From positions 1-51,461 of the forward strand of contig JASHOU010000065.1 in the NCBI GenBank assembly GCA_030038475.1: a stretch of DNA of 51,461 bases. The letters are read 5' to 3'. Position numbers and translations under genes: made by a program. Under the pieces are notes generated by a model. It did not search any database and was not told the origin of the DNA. It was given only the letters and a program-made list of their open reading frames with translations. Numbering within the stretch: position 1 is the first letter of the stretch; each line of letters begins with the position of its first letter. Shown here piece by piece: positions 7,644-17,782 of this stretch. Origin of the DNA: Terriglobales bacterium (lineage in GTDB: Bacteria > Acidobacteriota > Terriglobia > Terriglobales > Acidobacteriaceae).

Positions 7644-8366
7644 ATGAAAACGACCGGCAAAAATATGCTCGTGAAGATGTTCTTAGTGGCGGTAGCTGTA
7701 GTCGCAGTTTCGCAATTGGCATTCTCGCAGTTGACCATCGATGACTTTTCCACCGGACCGTATTCGAAATCGCTGAAGTCGGGCACCGATACTAACCTCC
7801 AATCGGGCAGCATGGCCGGCGGCAGCCGCGAGACGTATTTTGTCGCCTGTGCCACGAAAGCCGATTGCGCTACCATCAACCCCTTCAATCAGGCCAGTTC
7901 GTTTGATGTTCAGCAAAAAACGAAGACCAGTCCCAACGCGCTGGTCTTCAACGGCGCCTATAAGTCGGATGCCTACCTCGGAGTGTTGTACGGTTTTTCC
8001 GCCCCGATGACGCTCGACCTCTCGGCCAGCTATGACCGCTTGCGCGTCACCTTCGATAGCGCCGATCAGGGCGTTAACTTCAATATCGTCGTGTGGTCGA
8101 ATAACGGAGCGCTCTATAGCCAGACCGGTTGCTGGCTATCGGATCCGGGCCTGAATACTGCTTTCAGCGTCGACTTTCCGTTCGCCGATTTCAGCCCTGG
8201 AACCGGCACGCCCGGAGCCGATTTCAGCGACATCAACTATATGGATTTCCTGTTTGATGCAGCGCAAGGCGCCTACACCGGGGAGGATTGGGCGGTAACC
8301 TCGATCCAAGCCATCCCGATTGGCGCGCCTGCGGCAACCGTCACTTGTGACGGACTTGGAAGCTAG
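7644..8366 (+). CDS. secreted protein of unknown function, beta-rich
   Basis: 240 residues from ATG 7644, chosen because AAGGAG lies at 7631-7636 and it gives a clear signal peptide (KNMLVKMFLVAVAVVAVSQLAFSQ). The frame is open from 7557 but those residues look untranslated. The mature part begins LTIDDFSTGPYS and alternates short beta-like runs with Gly/Asp/Ser loops. Two early cysteines lie in VACATKADCA and two more in TGCWL and TCDGLGS. The overall look is a jelly-roll like carbohydrate-binding or galactose-binding modules, but I recognise no family. It ends before a strong shared terminator. Confidence 0.65.
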   Translation: MKTTGKNMLVKMFLVAVAVVAVSQLAFSQLTIDDFSTGPYSKSLKSGTDTNLQSGSMAGGSRETYFVACATKADCATINPFNQASSFDVQQKTKTSPNALVFNGAYKSDAYLGVLYGFSAPMTLDLSASYDRLRVTFDSADQGVNFNIVVWSNNGALYSQTGCWLSDPGLNTAFSVDFPFADFSPGTGTPGADFSDINYMDFLFDAAQGAYTGEDWAVTSIQAIPIGAPAATVTCDGLGS

Positions 8367-8420
8367 TATGTCAGCGGCCGCGCGGCGCTCGCCATCGCGG
8401 TAGCCGGATGCTGCAAAAAG

Positions 8421-8455
8421 AACCCCGCCCAGGTTAGCCTGGGCGGGGTTTTTTA
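8421..8455. terminator. bidirectional Rho-independent terminator
   Basis: A perfect 13-bp stem AACCCCGCCCAGG (8421-8433) / CCTGGGCGGGGTT (8438-8450) with a TTAG loop is followed by a T run on the plus strand and preceded by an A-rich run that serves the minus strand. It separates the convergent genes ending at 8366 and 8471. Confidence 0.95.
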
Positions 8456-8470
8456 TCCTTAACTTACGAT

Positions 8471-11400
8471 TTATTGTGCTCCCGGGCATGAACCATACCC
8501 GGTGCTGCTGAACGATCCCGTATAGCCATTGCATCCTCCGCCCTGGTCTGGACCATACTGGATCAGCGACTGCTGCACCTGGCTGTTTTGCGGCGTGCCG
8601 GCGTTCAGGTTTGTTTGATACGGCAAAATATTGGCCTGATTGTCGCCCGGCCAATAGCTGTACGCCGCCGCGCCCCACTGCCAATCGAACGCCAGGTCGT
8701 TGTCCGTCGACTCGGTGGTGAAGCTGAGCGTCGCGTTGCCGCCGCTTTGCAGGTTGCCATCCACCGGCAGCGCCGCGCCGTCGAAGAAAATCTGATTACT
8801 CAGATAGTTCGGGTTGAGCGTCGTCGTCCAGGCTCCATTCGATCCATACGAGGAGTTGAACGACGTTGTGGGAATTTGCGGTGCGGACGGATTGAAGACC
8901 AGGAAGCCATCCGGCAGCGCGTAAGTTTGCCCGTTGAGCACCAGACTGACACTGGTGAACTGGATCGTCGTCACCTGGTTGGTCGGAATACCCTGCGGCG
9001 TTCCGATGTGAGCGTTCACCCAGACCACGTTGCCAGAGCCCTGGGTCCTGAACCTGCTCCACTGCATCGAGACTTGCGTGCCCGAGGGTCCGATCGTGCA
9101 AACGTAGCCCGAAGACGTGATCGTGATTGTGCAACTGGCCGACGCCGTGCCCGAAGGCGATCCTGACGAATCGACCACCTGCGCAGTAAAGCTGTAGGGG
9201 TTTGCTTCGGTCGGCGTTCCGGCGATATCGCCGTTGCTGCTGTTCAGCGCGAGACCTGCCGGCAGGCTGCCGCTGGTGATCGAGAACGTATATGGCTCGA
9301 CGCCGCCGGTTGCGACCAGCGCCGAGCTATAGGCTGTTCCCACCACCCCCGAGTTCGCCGGACAAGCCAGCGTGACCTGCTCTCCGCTGCATGCCGGGAT
9401 CGACTTGATCACGGTGTTGCCGCCGCACGAAGAGAGGTCGATCGATCCGCCCGAGATGAACTCGGTCGTGTGCGTTCCGCCCATGACCGAGATATTCCGG
9501 TTGGGTGCGAGGAAAACTCCCGCCGTGTTGGAGGCGTTTGTCTGAATCTGGTTGCCCGATCCCGGGAAGTAGAACAGAACCTGATTCGCCGCTACTCCAT
9601 TCAACACGATGTTGGCATTGTTCAGATTGAAACCGCCAACGATGTTGAAGATGAAGGTGTCGTTCGCTCCTCCGGAGAGGGTCAGATTCGCGTTATTCAG
9701 ATTCACCGAACCGTTCACCTGGATGACGTTCTGCCCGCCATCTCCAGTGATGGTGGTTGCACTTTGAATCTGGCTGAAAGTTTGCGTTGGCGAGAGCGAC
9801 CCAACCGCAGAAGCCTCGGCCAGCGCCGCGCTCTGAATGGCAGCCATCGACTGCGTGACCACGCCACCCGCAAACGCGCCATTGGGGATCTGAAGGTTGG
9901 CCGTCGGATCCGCATATAGGGTGCCGGGGAAGCTATCGCCTTTCGACACGCTGAGCTGTCCGTTGGCGCCGATGCCCACGTTTCCGGCGATCTGCAGTTG
10001 ACCGCTCAGCTGAACGTTCGCACCCTGCAAGCCGAGCACAGAGAATCCGGCTGCCGGACCAAGCTGCGAAGTCAGGCAAGGAGACGCATCGATCGTGATC
10101 GGGCAGGTTGGCGTGCCAACTGCGCCGAGCGAATCTGTCACCTGGATACTGAACGAACCCGTCGCCGTCGGCGTGCCCGTGACTGCGCCGGTCGAAGTGT
10201 TCAGCGTCAGCCCAGGCGCAATCGTGCCCACGATCGCAAATGTGTATGGAGGCGTGCCGCCGCTAACCGTCGGCGCCCCGCTGTTAAACGGCACTCCCAC
10301 CGTGCCGGAGGTCGTTCCCGTGCAGGTCAGTTGCACAGGCGGATTAATGGTGATCGTGCAGCCCGTTGCCGCCGATCCAAGCGAATCTGTCACCTTGAGC
10401 GTAAAGCTGCCCGCTGCTGTCGCCGTTCCACTCACCGCGCCGGTCGAAGTGTTCAGGTTCAGTCCTGCCGGCAACGTGCCGCTCGCAATCGAGAACGTAT
10501 AAGGCGGAGTTCCACCTGTCACGGTCTGCGGTCCGCTATTGAAGGGCACTCCCACATCACCCACGCTCGTGCCCGAGCACGTTAGTTGCACCGCCGGATT
10601 GATGGTGATCATGCAGCCCGTGGCCGTCGCGCCGAGCGAGTCCGTGACTTTAATGGTGAAGCTGCCGGGAGCTGTCGCCGTTCCGGTCACCGCGCCGGTC
10701 GAAGTATTCAGCGTCAGCCCCGGCGGCAGCGCACCGCTGCCAATCGAGAACGTGTACGGCGCAACGCCGCCCGTAACCGTTGGCGGAGGACTGTTAAACG
10801 GCACTCCCACGTCGCCCACGCTGGTGCCGGAACAGCTCAACGCCACCGGCGGAGTGACGTTAACCGAACAGTTGGTCGTTCCAGTATTGCCAGCCGAATC
10901 CGTCACCGTGACCGTGTAATTGAATGTTCCACTCACGGTTGGAGTGCCGGAGATGGTGCCGCTCTGCGAAATCGACAGGCCAGCCGGCAATCCGGTCGCG
11001 GTGAAAGTATAGGGAGGGCCTGCGCCGCCGCTTGCAGTCAGGGTCACCGGCGTTATGGGTACGCCTTGTTCGGCGACAATCATCGCGCAGTTTGCGCTAA
11101 CCGGACTGCAAGTGAGCGGCGCAGCTTTAACGCCGTTGATGGTAATGACTCGTACCTTATCTTTATCCGCGTCTAAATATGCCGTGCCTGTGATCACGCA
11201 ACTGCCGATCAGCCCCGGCAATTTTCCCGAAGTCGTGACCGTCATGGTTCTTGCCGTCGCAGTAAAAGTGATGCTCCCCGGCACGTTCACCGGCTGGCTT
11301 CCGCTGCAACTGATGGTGAACGTGTAGTCAATCGTGTAGGTCTTGCCGATGCCGAGCCCAACCGCAGTCGCGGTGAGCGTGTAGCCCTGACAGTTCGCCG

Positions 11401-11500
11401 TGGCCGAGGCGCTTTTCAACTGGTGTGCGCTTGCGGGCAATGCCGATATCGCGATGAGAGCAAGTACGATCAACAAAACAGACGAGCGCTTCTGCAGCAT
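8471..11500 (-). CDS. large secreted protein with putative-Ig repeats and an anchor-A-like domain
   Basis: 1009 residues from ATG 11500, preceded by AAAGGA at suitable spacing; signal peptide MLQKRSSVLLIVLALIAISALPASA. After a ~100-residue beta domain come four putative-Ig (He-PIG-like) repeats, roughly residues 130-465, with PYTF, LPxGLxLN and TGTxTAxGSFTxxVTDSLG in each; the middle ones are almost identical. Residues ~470-710 hold a beta-helix-like domain with FSVLGLQGANV, NLTLSGGANDTFIFNI and GVFLAPNRNISVMGG, resembling choice-of-anchor A or ice-binding-like domains. A fifth Ig repeat and a unique ~200-residue tail follow. Likely an extracellular or surface adhesive protein; no ligand can be named. 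A box shared with other exoproteins lies at 11585-11598. Confidence 0.75.
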   Translation of the reverse strand: MLQKRSSVLLIVLALIAISALPASAHQLKSASATANCQGYTLTATAVGLGIGKTYTIDYTFTISCSGSQPVNVPGSITFTATARTMTVTTSGKLPGLIGSCVITGTAYLDADKDKVRVITINGVKAAPLTCSPVSANCAMIVAEQGVPITPVTLTASGGAGPPYTFTATGLPAGLSISQSGTISGTPTVSGTFNYTVTVTDSAGNTGTTNCSVNVTPPVALSCSGTSVGDVGVPFNSPPPTVTGGVAPYTFSIGSGALPPGLTLNTSTGAVTGTATAPGSFTIKVTDSLGATATGCMITINPAVQLTCSGTSVGDVGVPFNSGPQTVTGGTPPYTFSIASGTLPAGLNLNTSTGAVSGTATAAGSFTLKVTDSLGSAATGCTITINPPVQLTCTGTTSGTVGVPFNSGAPTVSGGTPPYTFAIVGTIAPGLTLNTSTGAVTGTPTATGSFSIQVTDSLGAVGTPTCPITIDASPCLTSQLGPAAGFSVLGLQGANVQLSGQLQIAGNVGIGANGQLSVSKGDSFPGTLYADPTANLQIPNGAFAGGVVTQSMAAIQSAALAEASAVGSLSPTQTFSQIQSATTITGDGGQNVIQVNGSVNLNNANLTLSGGANDTFIFNIVGGFNLNNANIVLNGVAANQVLFYFPGSGNQIQTNASNTAGVFLAPNRNISVMGGTHTTEFISGGSIDLSSCGGNTVIKSIPACSGEQVTLACPANSGVVGTAYSSALVATGGVEPYTFSITSGSLPAGLALNSSNGDIAGTPTEANPYSFTAQVVDSSGSPSGTASASCTITITSSGYVCTIGPSGTQVSMQWSRFRTQGSGNVVWVNAHIGTPQGIPTNQVTTIQFTSVSLVLNGQTYALPDGFLVFNPSAPQIPTTSFNSSYGSNGAWTTTLNPNYLSNQIFFDGAALPVDGNLQSGGNATLSFTTESTDNDLAFDWQWGAAAYSYWPGDNQANILPYQTNLNAGTPQNSQVQQSLIQYGPDQGGGCNGYTGSFSSTGYGSCPGAQ

Positions 11501-11584
11501 GGCCAGAGGTCCTTTTGGGATGATGTGGGGGACGCCCGCGCAGAGACATGCGGACAAGACAAACTAGTTGAGAATGAGGGCCGT

Positions 11585-11598
11585 TGTCAACGTGAAAG
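11585..11598 (-). promoter_or_regulatory. TTTCA-TTGACA promoter-like box before the Ig-repeat protein
   Basis: On the minus strand CTTTCACGTTGACA lies about 85 bases before the start codon. Nearly the same block, TTTCATCTTGAC, stands 113-118 bases before the genes starting at 20386 and 23720. TTGACA would serve as the -35 hexamer with TTTCA as a conserved upstream extension. Confidence 0.4.
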
Positions 11599-11600
11599 TT

Positions 11601-11967
11601 ATTGAACCGTCTGTGCAAATCATTGCGCTGCTATTGTTTCTTTGGATAGTTGCAACATTCCCTTTAAGAAAAATTTGATCAAATATCGGCATTCCTCCCT
11701 AGCCTCTGTATTCTCCGTGGTTCAGGCTTTTGTCTGCTGGATTGATCAGAATTCTGGGAGTTTTTATAGAGCGTCGATGCGTTCAACACTCCCGCCGAGA
11801 AAGTGCTCTTAGCCGACTCCATTTATAATCAATCCTTCTTAGAAGCAGGCTTCTTAAAATCAAGCTTCTTAGAATCAACGCGTCATCCTAACGCCGGATT
11901 TCAGATCACTGTCGACACACCGAATTCGGCGATATTAACTTCTACCTCAGTACCACAAGGCGAAAAC
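11601..11967. other. intergenic region before aspS
   Basis: No gene is supported. The aspS frame is open from 11803, but those residues (three CTTCTTA-containing near-repeats at about 11836-11875) do not look like AspRS sequence. Around 11703-11722 is CTCTGTATTCTCCGTGGT, the reverse complement of the ACCACGGAG-type motif at 24022. Confidence 0.5.
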
Positions 11968-13785
<1,818 letters not shown>

Positions 13786-13807
13786 ATTCGGGATGCCGAT
13801 GTGAGCC

Positions 13808-14752
13808 TTATGAACTCTCACCAAGCGCTTCGCGCGCAATGCGATCGTTGCGGTCAAGGTTCGTTCGATCCCACTTGGCCGAATCTGCGGCGGCCGAGTA
13901 TGTCTCCTCGAGAAAACCGAGCACCGTTCGAACCGGATCTGCGGCCGCGCGCGCCTCTGCATAATCAAGCAGGAACTCCCCCAGCTGTTGGTTGAATGCA
14001 CCGCTTCCCTGCAGCACCGTCTGGTTGAGCCCATCCGGAGTGGGCGCTGCATAGGCATAGAAAGCGGCGCGACCGTAGCCGCCATTGCCGGGCCAGAAAC
14101 CGGCGCTTATGACCTCGTGCGAATAAGCTTCCGCCTGAATCGAATCGGCGCCGGGACGAGGCGGCGCTTTCTTTCCATTGAAGCGCGTCACCGCCAGATC
14201 GAACGATCCCCAGAAAAAATGTACCGGACTGATCTTGCCGTAGAAGTTGGTCGAGAATCTTTTGAATAGAGTGTCGGCAATGATCAACACCCGCCAGAAA
14301 CGCGTGACCGCATTTTTGTCGTACGATGCATGAATCCTATCCTGATCGAAGCGAACCGGGTTCGCCACTTCCGCGGGCGCTGGATCAATCTCAACCTCTA
14401 CCCCAAGCGCAGCCAGCGTTCGAAAAAACTCGGTATAGAAATCGGCTACCGTCATCGGTCGAAGCTTGAACGCGCGAGTTCCTCCATCACTTTTACGAAA
14501 CGCGAGTTCATGCGACAGGAAGTCGAATTCAATATCCAACCACTGCCCCTTGCCAACCGGCATAACGGATGTCGAAAGCCCTCGCGCCGTCAGGTAGAGC
14601 GGAACATTCCACCAGTGGTTTTGAATGGGCGTGAGAGCGAGGCGGGTCTTGCCGACAATCTGCGCGTACAGGTGCAGAGTTTCAGCGGTATCTTTCCATT
14701 GCTCCCATTCGAGAACGGGCCATTCGCCGAGATCCGGTAGCGGGTGTCGCAT
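13808..14752 (-). CDS. DUF5996 family protein
   Basis: 314 residues from ATG 14752 (a longer start at 14764 is possible; GGGAG precedes 14752 by 11 bases). It begins RHPLPDLGEWPVLEWEQWKDTAETLHLYAQIVGKTRLAL, then NHWWNVPLYLTARGL, both typical of the DUF5996 family, and later has SPVHFFWGSFDLAVTRF and SHEVISAGFWPGNGG. No signal peptide or membrane helix, so it is cytoplasmic. The conserved Trp/His-rich motifs suggest a ligand- or metal-binding pocket, but no reaction is known to me. It lies 20 bases downstream of the aminotransferase gene on the same strand, so the two are probably co-transcribed. It is convergent with aspS. Confidence 0.8.
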   Translation of the reverse strand: MRHPLPDLGEWPVLEWEQWKDTAETLHLYAQIVGKTRLALTPIQNHWWNVPLYLTARGLSTSVMPVGKGQWLDIEFDFLSHELAFRKSDGGTRAFKLRPMTVADFYTEFFRTLAALGVEVEIDPAPAEVANPVRFDQDRIHASYDKNAVTRFWRVLIIADTLFKRFSTNFYGKISPVHFFWGSFDLAVTRFNGKKAPPRPGADSIQAEAYSHEVISAGFWPGNGGYGRAAFYAYAAPTPDGLNQTVLQGSGAFNQQLGEFLLDYAEARAAADPVRTVLGFLEETYSAAADSAKWDRTNLDRNDRIAREALGESS

Positions 14753-14772
14753 CGTCGGCAACACTCCCGGCC

Positions 14773-15963
14773 CTACAGATTCTCTCGCGTCCAGCGGTCA
14801 ATTTTGGCGAGCGCCTTATTCAGGTTCTCCAGTGAGTTGGCGACGCTGAAGCGGAGATAACCTTCTCCATACTCGCCGAACGCCGTGCCCGAGAGGCACG
14901 CGACTCCGGATTGTTCGAGCAGCGCGTCGGCCAGCTTCTTCGACGGCCATCCGGTGCCGGTAATGTTGGGAAACGTGTAGAACGCGCCTTTCGGCAGGCG
15001 GCAGGAAAAACCTCTAATCTTATTCAATCCGGCAACGAAGACGTCGCGCCGATGCCGGAACTCGGCGTTCATTGTATCGACCGACGACTGATCGCCGCGC
15101 AGCGCTTCAATTCCCGCAACCTGCGTGAAGCTCGCCGTGCAGGAGGTCGAGTTGGTCGCGAGGCGCGCAACCTGCACGGCGAGATCAGGACGCATGACGC
15201 CGTAGCCCATGCGCCATCCCGTCATCGCGTAGGTTTTCGAGAACCCGTCGAGCAGAATGGTCCGCTCCTTGAATCCGGGCACGCTCATGATGGAGAAATC
15301 TTCGCCCTCAAAGACCAACCGACTGTAGATCTCGTCAGAAAGAACCATGATGTTGCGATCGCCGATCGCCTCGGCGATCTCGAAGATATCTTTCCGGGTA
15401 AGCATGCCTCCGGTCGGGTTGTGCGGCGAGTTGAGAATAATCAGCCTGGTGCGGTCGGTGATCAGCGACGCCAGTTCTTTGGTATCGACGGAAAAATCGC
15501 GCTCTTCGCGCAGCGGGATCGGAATCGCGCGCCCGCCGACGTAGTTGACCATCGACTCGTAAATCGGGAAACCGGGGTTGGGGTAGATGACCTCATCTCC
15601 CTCATCAACCAGCGCGAGGATGGTAAAGAAAATAATTGGCTTGCCACCGGGGACGACCACGACCTCGTCGCTTGAAACCGGAACGCTGCGCGTGCGGCTC
15701 ACGTAATCGGCGATGGTTTGCCGCAGCTCAGGCAGGCCGGCCGCAGGGCCGTAGTGCGTCCATCCTTTATGCAGCGCGTCGACTGCGGCTTCGATGACGT
15801 TCGAGGGCGTGTCGAAATCGGGTTCGCCAATTTCGAGATGAACGATTTCCCTGCCCTGTTTTTCGAGCGCTCGGGCCCGGTTCAAAACTTCAAAAGCAGT
15901 TTCAGTGCCAAGCCGCGACATCCGGCTGGCAAGGCGCAATTCGAATTGGGTTATGGCTGGCAT
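14773..15963 (-). CDS. class I/II pyridoxal-phosphate aminotransferase
   Basis: 396 residues, fold type I aspartate-aminotransferase superfamily. The Schiff-base lysine is Lys243 in LLDGFSKTYAMTGWRMGYG; the Asn of ILNSPHNPTGG and the Asp-x-x-Tyr of LSDEIYSRL contact the cofactor; a late Arg in LRFSVANS would bind the substrate carboxylate. The early EIGEPDFDTPSNV segment is typical of the AspC/PatA/alanine-type branch. The exact amino donor cannot be told from sequence. It is cytosolic and probably shares an operon with the DUF5996 gene. The start at 15963 gives the usual length; an internal Met at residue 15 is possible. Confidence 0.88.
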   Translation of the reverse strand: MPAITQFELRLASRMSRLGTETAFEVLNRARALEKQGREIVHLEIGEPDFDTPSNVIEAAVDALHKGWTHYGPAAGLPELRQTIADYVSRTRSVPVSSDEVVVVPGGKPIIFFTILALVDEGDEVIYPNPGFPIYESMVNYVGGRAIPIPLREERDFSVDTKELASLITDRTRLIILNSPHNPTGGMLTRKDIFEIAEAIGDRNIMVLSDEIYSRLVFEGEDFSIMSVPGFKERTILLDGFSKTYAMTGWRMGYGVMRPDLAVQVARLATNSTSCTASFTQVAGIEALRGDQSSVDTMNAEFRHRRDVFVAGLNKIRGFSCRLPKGAFYTFPNITGTGWPSKKLADALLEQSGVACLSGTAFGEYGEGYLRFSVANSLENLNKALAKIDRWTRENL

Positions 15964-16072
15964 AGCGGCGGATAAGATTATAACGCTTTAACAGGCGTGG
16001 CCGGTACGAGCATGGCCTGGGGAACTATTCGGTCCGAACGTGCGTAGAGTTTAAGCAGATGGAGGTGTGTTC

Positions 16073-16219
16073 ATGAACTCGATATCCTGCCGCCACGTTC
16101 TGATGGCCGCGATTGCCGCTCCCTTCCTGGCCTTCGGAGCGTACGTGGCTTACCTGGTGGTTCCCGTAGTTATTCGCGAAGTCGTACCGGAGGTGATACG
16201 GGCGGTGATGAACAGCTGA
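16073..16219 (+). CDS. 48-residue single-pass membrane peptide
   Basis: An ATG at 16073 follows a strong GGAGG at 16061-16065 and opens a 48-codon frame ending TGA 16217-16219. The peptide starts MNSISCRHVLMAAIAAP, continues through a hydrophobic span of about 20-25 residues (FLAFGAYVAYLVVPVV) and ends in an amphipathic tail IREVVPEVIRAVMNS. The ribosome-binding site and the clean membrane-plus-amphipathic design argue for a real gene, though it is too short for most gene callers. Function unknown. It lies alone, convergent with the glycosyltransferase gene, 34 bases away. Confidence 0.6.
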   Translation: MNSISCRHVLMAAIAAPFLAFGAYVAYLVVPVVIREVVPEVIRAVMNS

Positions 16220-16253
16220 GCGACCAGGAACAGCTTAGTCGTGTGAAGAGGAA

Positions 16254-17231
16254 CTACTCTGAAATCGTGCTTTCTTCGCTCTGCGCGCGCACCACGCGAT
16301 CAACGGAATAGGGAGCCCGCTGCGCTGGCTCGTGGTAATGGCGCACCTGCATCTCTCCGAGCAATCCGACCGCAAGCATATTCAAGCCCGCGAGCAACAA
16401 TACCGCGGAGAAGATCATCAGCGGACCGTGCTGTTTCATGACGTCGGTGCCGTACATGAATTTGTCGAAAATCAGCCAGCTGGAGATTCCGCAGCCGCCG
16501 AGAATGCTGAACATTCCCAAGGTACCGAAAAAGTGCAGTGGGCGCGAAAGATATTTCAGCAGGAAACGGATGGTGATGAGATCGAAGAAGACGCGGAAGG
16601 TGCGCGAGATTCCGTAATGCGAAGCGCCGCGCTCGCGGTTCACGTTCTTGATGGGCACTTCAATGATCGACGCGCCGTGCCATGAGGCCAGCGCCGGGAT
16701 GAAGCGGTGCAACTCGCCGTACAGCGGAACCTGGCCGAGAATTTCGCGGCGGTAGGCCTTGAAGGTCGTGCCGAAGTCGTGAATATCGACGCCGCTCAGC
16801 TTGGCCATCAGCCAGTTGGCGCAACGCGACGGGATGCGGCGCAACCAGAAATTATCGACGCGATTCCTGCGCCAGCCGCTGACGATGTCATAACCCTCGG
16901 CAATTTTTTCCAGAAACAGAGGGATGTCGGCTGGATCGTGTTGCAGATCGCCATCCATGGCGATGATGTATTCGCCGCGGGCATGGTCGAATCCTGCAGC
17001 GAGGCCGGCGGTTTGGCCGAAGTTGCGGCGCAGCTTGACGACGGTCACGCGGCTGTCGACGGCGGCAATCTCGCGGAGCAGCCCGAATGTGCCATCGACC
17101 GAGCCGTCATCGACCAGCACCATCTCGAAGCTCTCGCCGCTCGCCTCCATCACCGACTTGAGGCGCGCGTAGAGGTCGGTGACGTTCTCCTGCTCGTTAT
17201 GGAGCGGGACTACGATGGAGTACTTGAGCAC
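16254..17231 (-). CDS. GT2 glycosyltransferase, undecaprenyl-phosphate sugar transferase type
   Basis: 325 residues. The N-terminal GT-A domain begins YSIVVPLHNEQENV, then has MVLVDDGSVDGT and the metal-binding EYIIAMDGDLQHDP (D-x-D-like), all hallmarks of the DPM1/ArnC/GtrB branch of family 2. Two membrane helices follow at about 235-260 and 270-295. Such enzymes move a sugar from a nucleotide donor to undecaprenyl phosphate at the inner membrane for envelope glycan or lipid A modification. The C-terminal helices support the ArnC/GtrB type, but the sugar cannot be predicted. It is a single-gene unit whose upstream region holds the parS palindrome. Confidence 0.88.
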   Translation of the reverse strand: MLKYSIVVPLHNEQENVTDLYARLKSVMEASGESFEMVLVDDGSVDGTFGLLREIAAVDSRVTVVKLRRNFGQTAGLAAGFDHARGEYIIAMDGDLQHDPADIPLFLEKIAEGYDIVSGWRRNRVDNFWLRRIPSRCANWLMAKLSGVDIHDFGTTFKAYRREILGQVPLYGELHRFIPALASWHGASIIEVPIKNVNRERGASHYGISRTFRVFFDLITIRFLLKYLSRPLHFFGTLGMFSILGGCGISSWLIFDKFMYGTDVMKQHGPLMIFSAVLLLAGLNMLAVGLLGEMQVRHYHEPAQRAPYSVDRVVRAQSEESTISE

Positions 17232-17401
17232 AATTTATTTATTATACGTCAGCGGCACGATGTTTGTAGTGACTGGCATGGGGCGACTGTCATAGGAGCG
17301 ACGGGCAGGCGGAGTGGGCCTCGTCTCGTCGTGAAACGTTTTTGCCGGCAAAACGGCGAAGGGCAAATGCTCCATTTCTCGCCATTTACGATGAATATAT
17401 G

Positions 17402-17431
17402 TACAAATTGTTTCACGTGAAACAATTTGTA
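17402..17431. promoter_or_regulatory. exact parS (ParB-binding) site within a 30-bp perfect palindrome
   Basis: TGTTTCACGTGAAACA at 17409-17424 equals the universal bacterial parS consensus at all 16 positions, and the symmetry extends to 30 bp without mismatch (17402-17431). parS sites cluster near the replication origin and load ParB. A second, shorter palindrome TTTTGCCGGCAAAA lies at 17340-17353, and a GTGAAAC half-site at 17331. No parA/parB is in the window. An alternative is an operator for the DNA-binding protein encoded just downstream, but the exact consensus favours parS. Confidence 0.85.
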
Positions 17432-17467
17432 GTGGCGCAGCCGTATGTATGGATGTATAAGTACATC

Positions 17468-17734
17468 ATGAAGAAACGTAAGCAGGTTCGACAGAAGCGG
17501 GTTAAGCAGCGAAAGGTTGCCGGCAAGATTGGCCGGCTGCATGCTTCCTCTTACGGGAAAAAACTGCCGCAGGAAATGACGGAATCGTGGCTGAAATATT
17601 ACAAGCCTCGCAAGCTGCCGGTCACGCTACGTCTCGACGCCGACGTCCTCGCCTGGTTCAAGGAAGATGGCCGCGGCTACCAGACGCGGATCAACGAAGC
17701 TCTCCGCAAGCTGATCGAGGAAGAGAAGAGCTAG
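17468..17734 (+). CDS. BrnA-type antitoxin-like protein, no toxin adjacent
   Basis: 88 residues from ATG 17468; an in-frame ATG at 17399 would run the coding sequence through the parS palindrome and is less likely. The N-terminus is very basic (KKRKQVRQKRVKQRKVAGK). The C-terminal half, VTLRLDADVLAWFKEDG then YQTRINEALRKLIEEE, matches the ribbon-helix-helix BrnA antitoxin family, which binds its own promoter DNA and neutralises the BrnT ribonuclease. BrnT normally lies directly upstream of brnA; here that position holds the palindrome and a divergent glycosyltransferase gene, and downstream is a convergent gene. It is therefore an orphan, possibly acting purely as a DNA-binding protein. Confidence 0.7.
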   Translation: MKKRKQVRQKRVKQRKVAGKIGRLHASSYGKKLPQEMTESWLKYYKPRKLPVTLRLDADVLAWFKEDGRGYQTRINEALRKLIEEEKS

Positions 17735-17782
17735 ATTGGGCCCGCGCGCTGACCTGACCCCCAACAAGGGACCAGCCACGGT

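Noticed and set aside
9470-10919. Several plus-strand frames opposite the Ig-repeat gene
   Set aside because: They repeat with the Ig repeats and read as V/P/T-rich or R/H-rich filler, so they are shadows of repetitive coding sequence.
11803-11967. Longer N-terminus of AspRS
   Set aside because: The 55 extra residues contain near-repeats and no OB-fold sequence; the GTG at 11968 gives the family length.
11740-11967. T-box leader before aspS
   Set aside because: No specifier-loop and T-box sequence pattern could be found, and the CTTCTTA near-repeats do not form one.
17329-17340. Second parS site
   Set aside because: Only the GTGAAAC half matches; the other half is missing.
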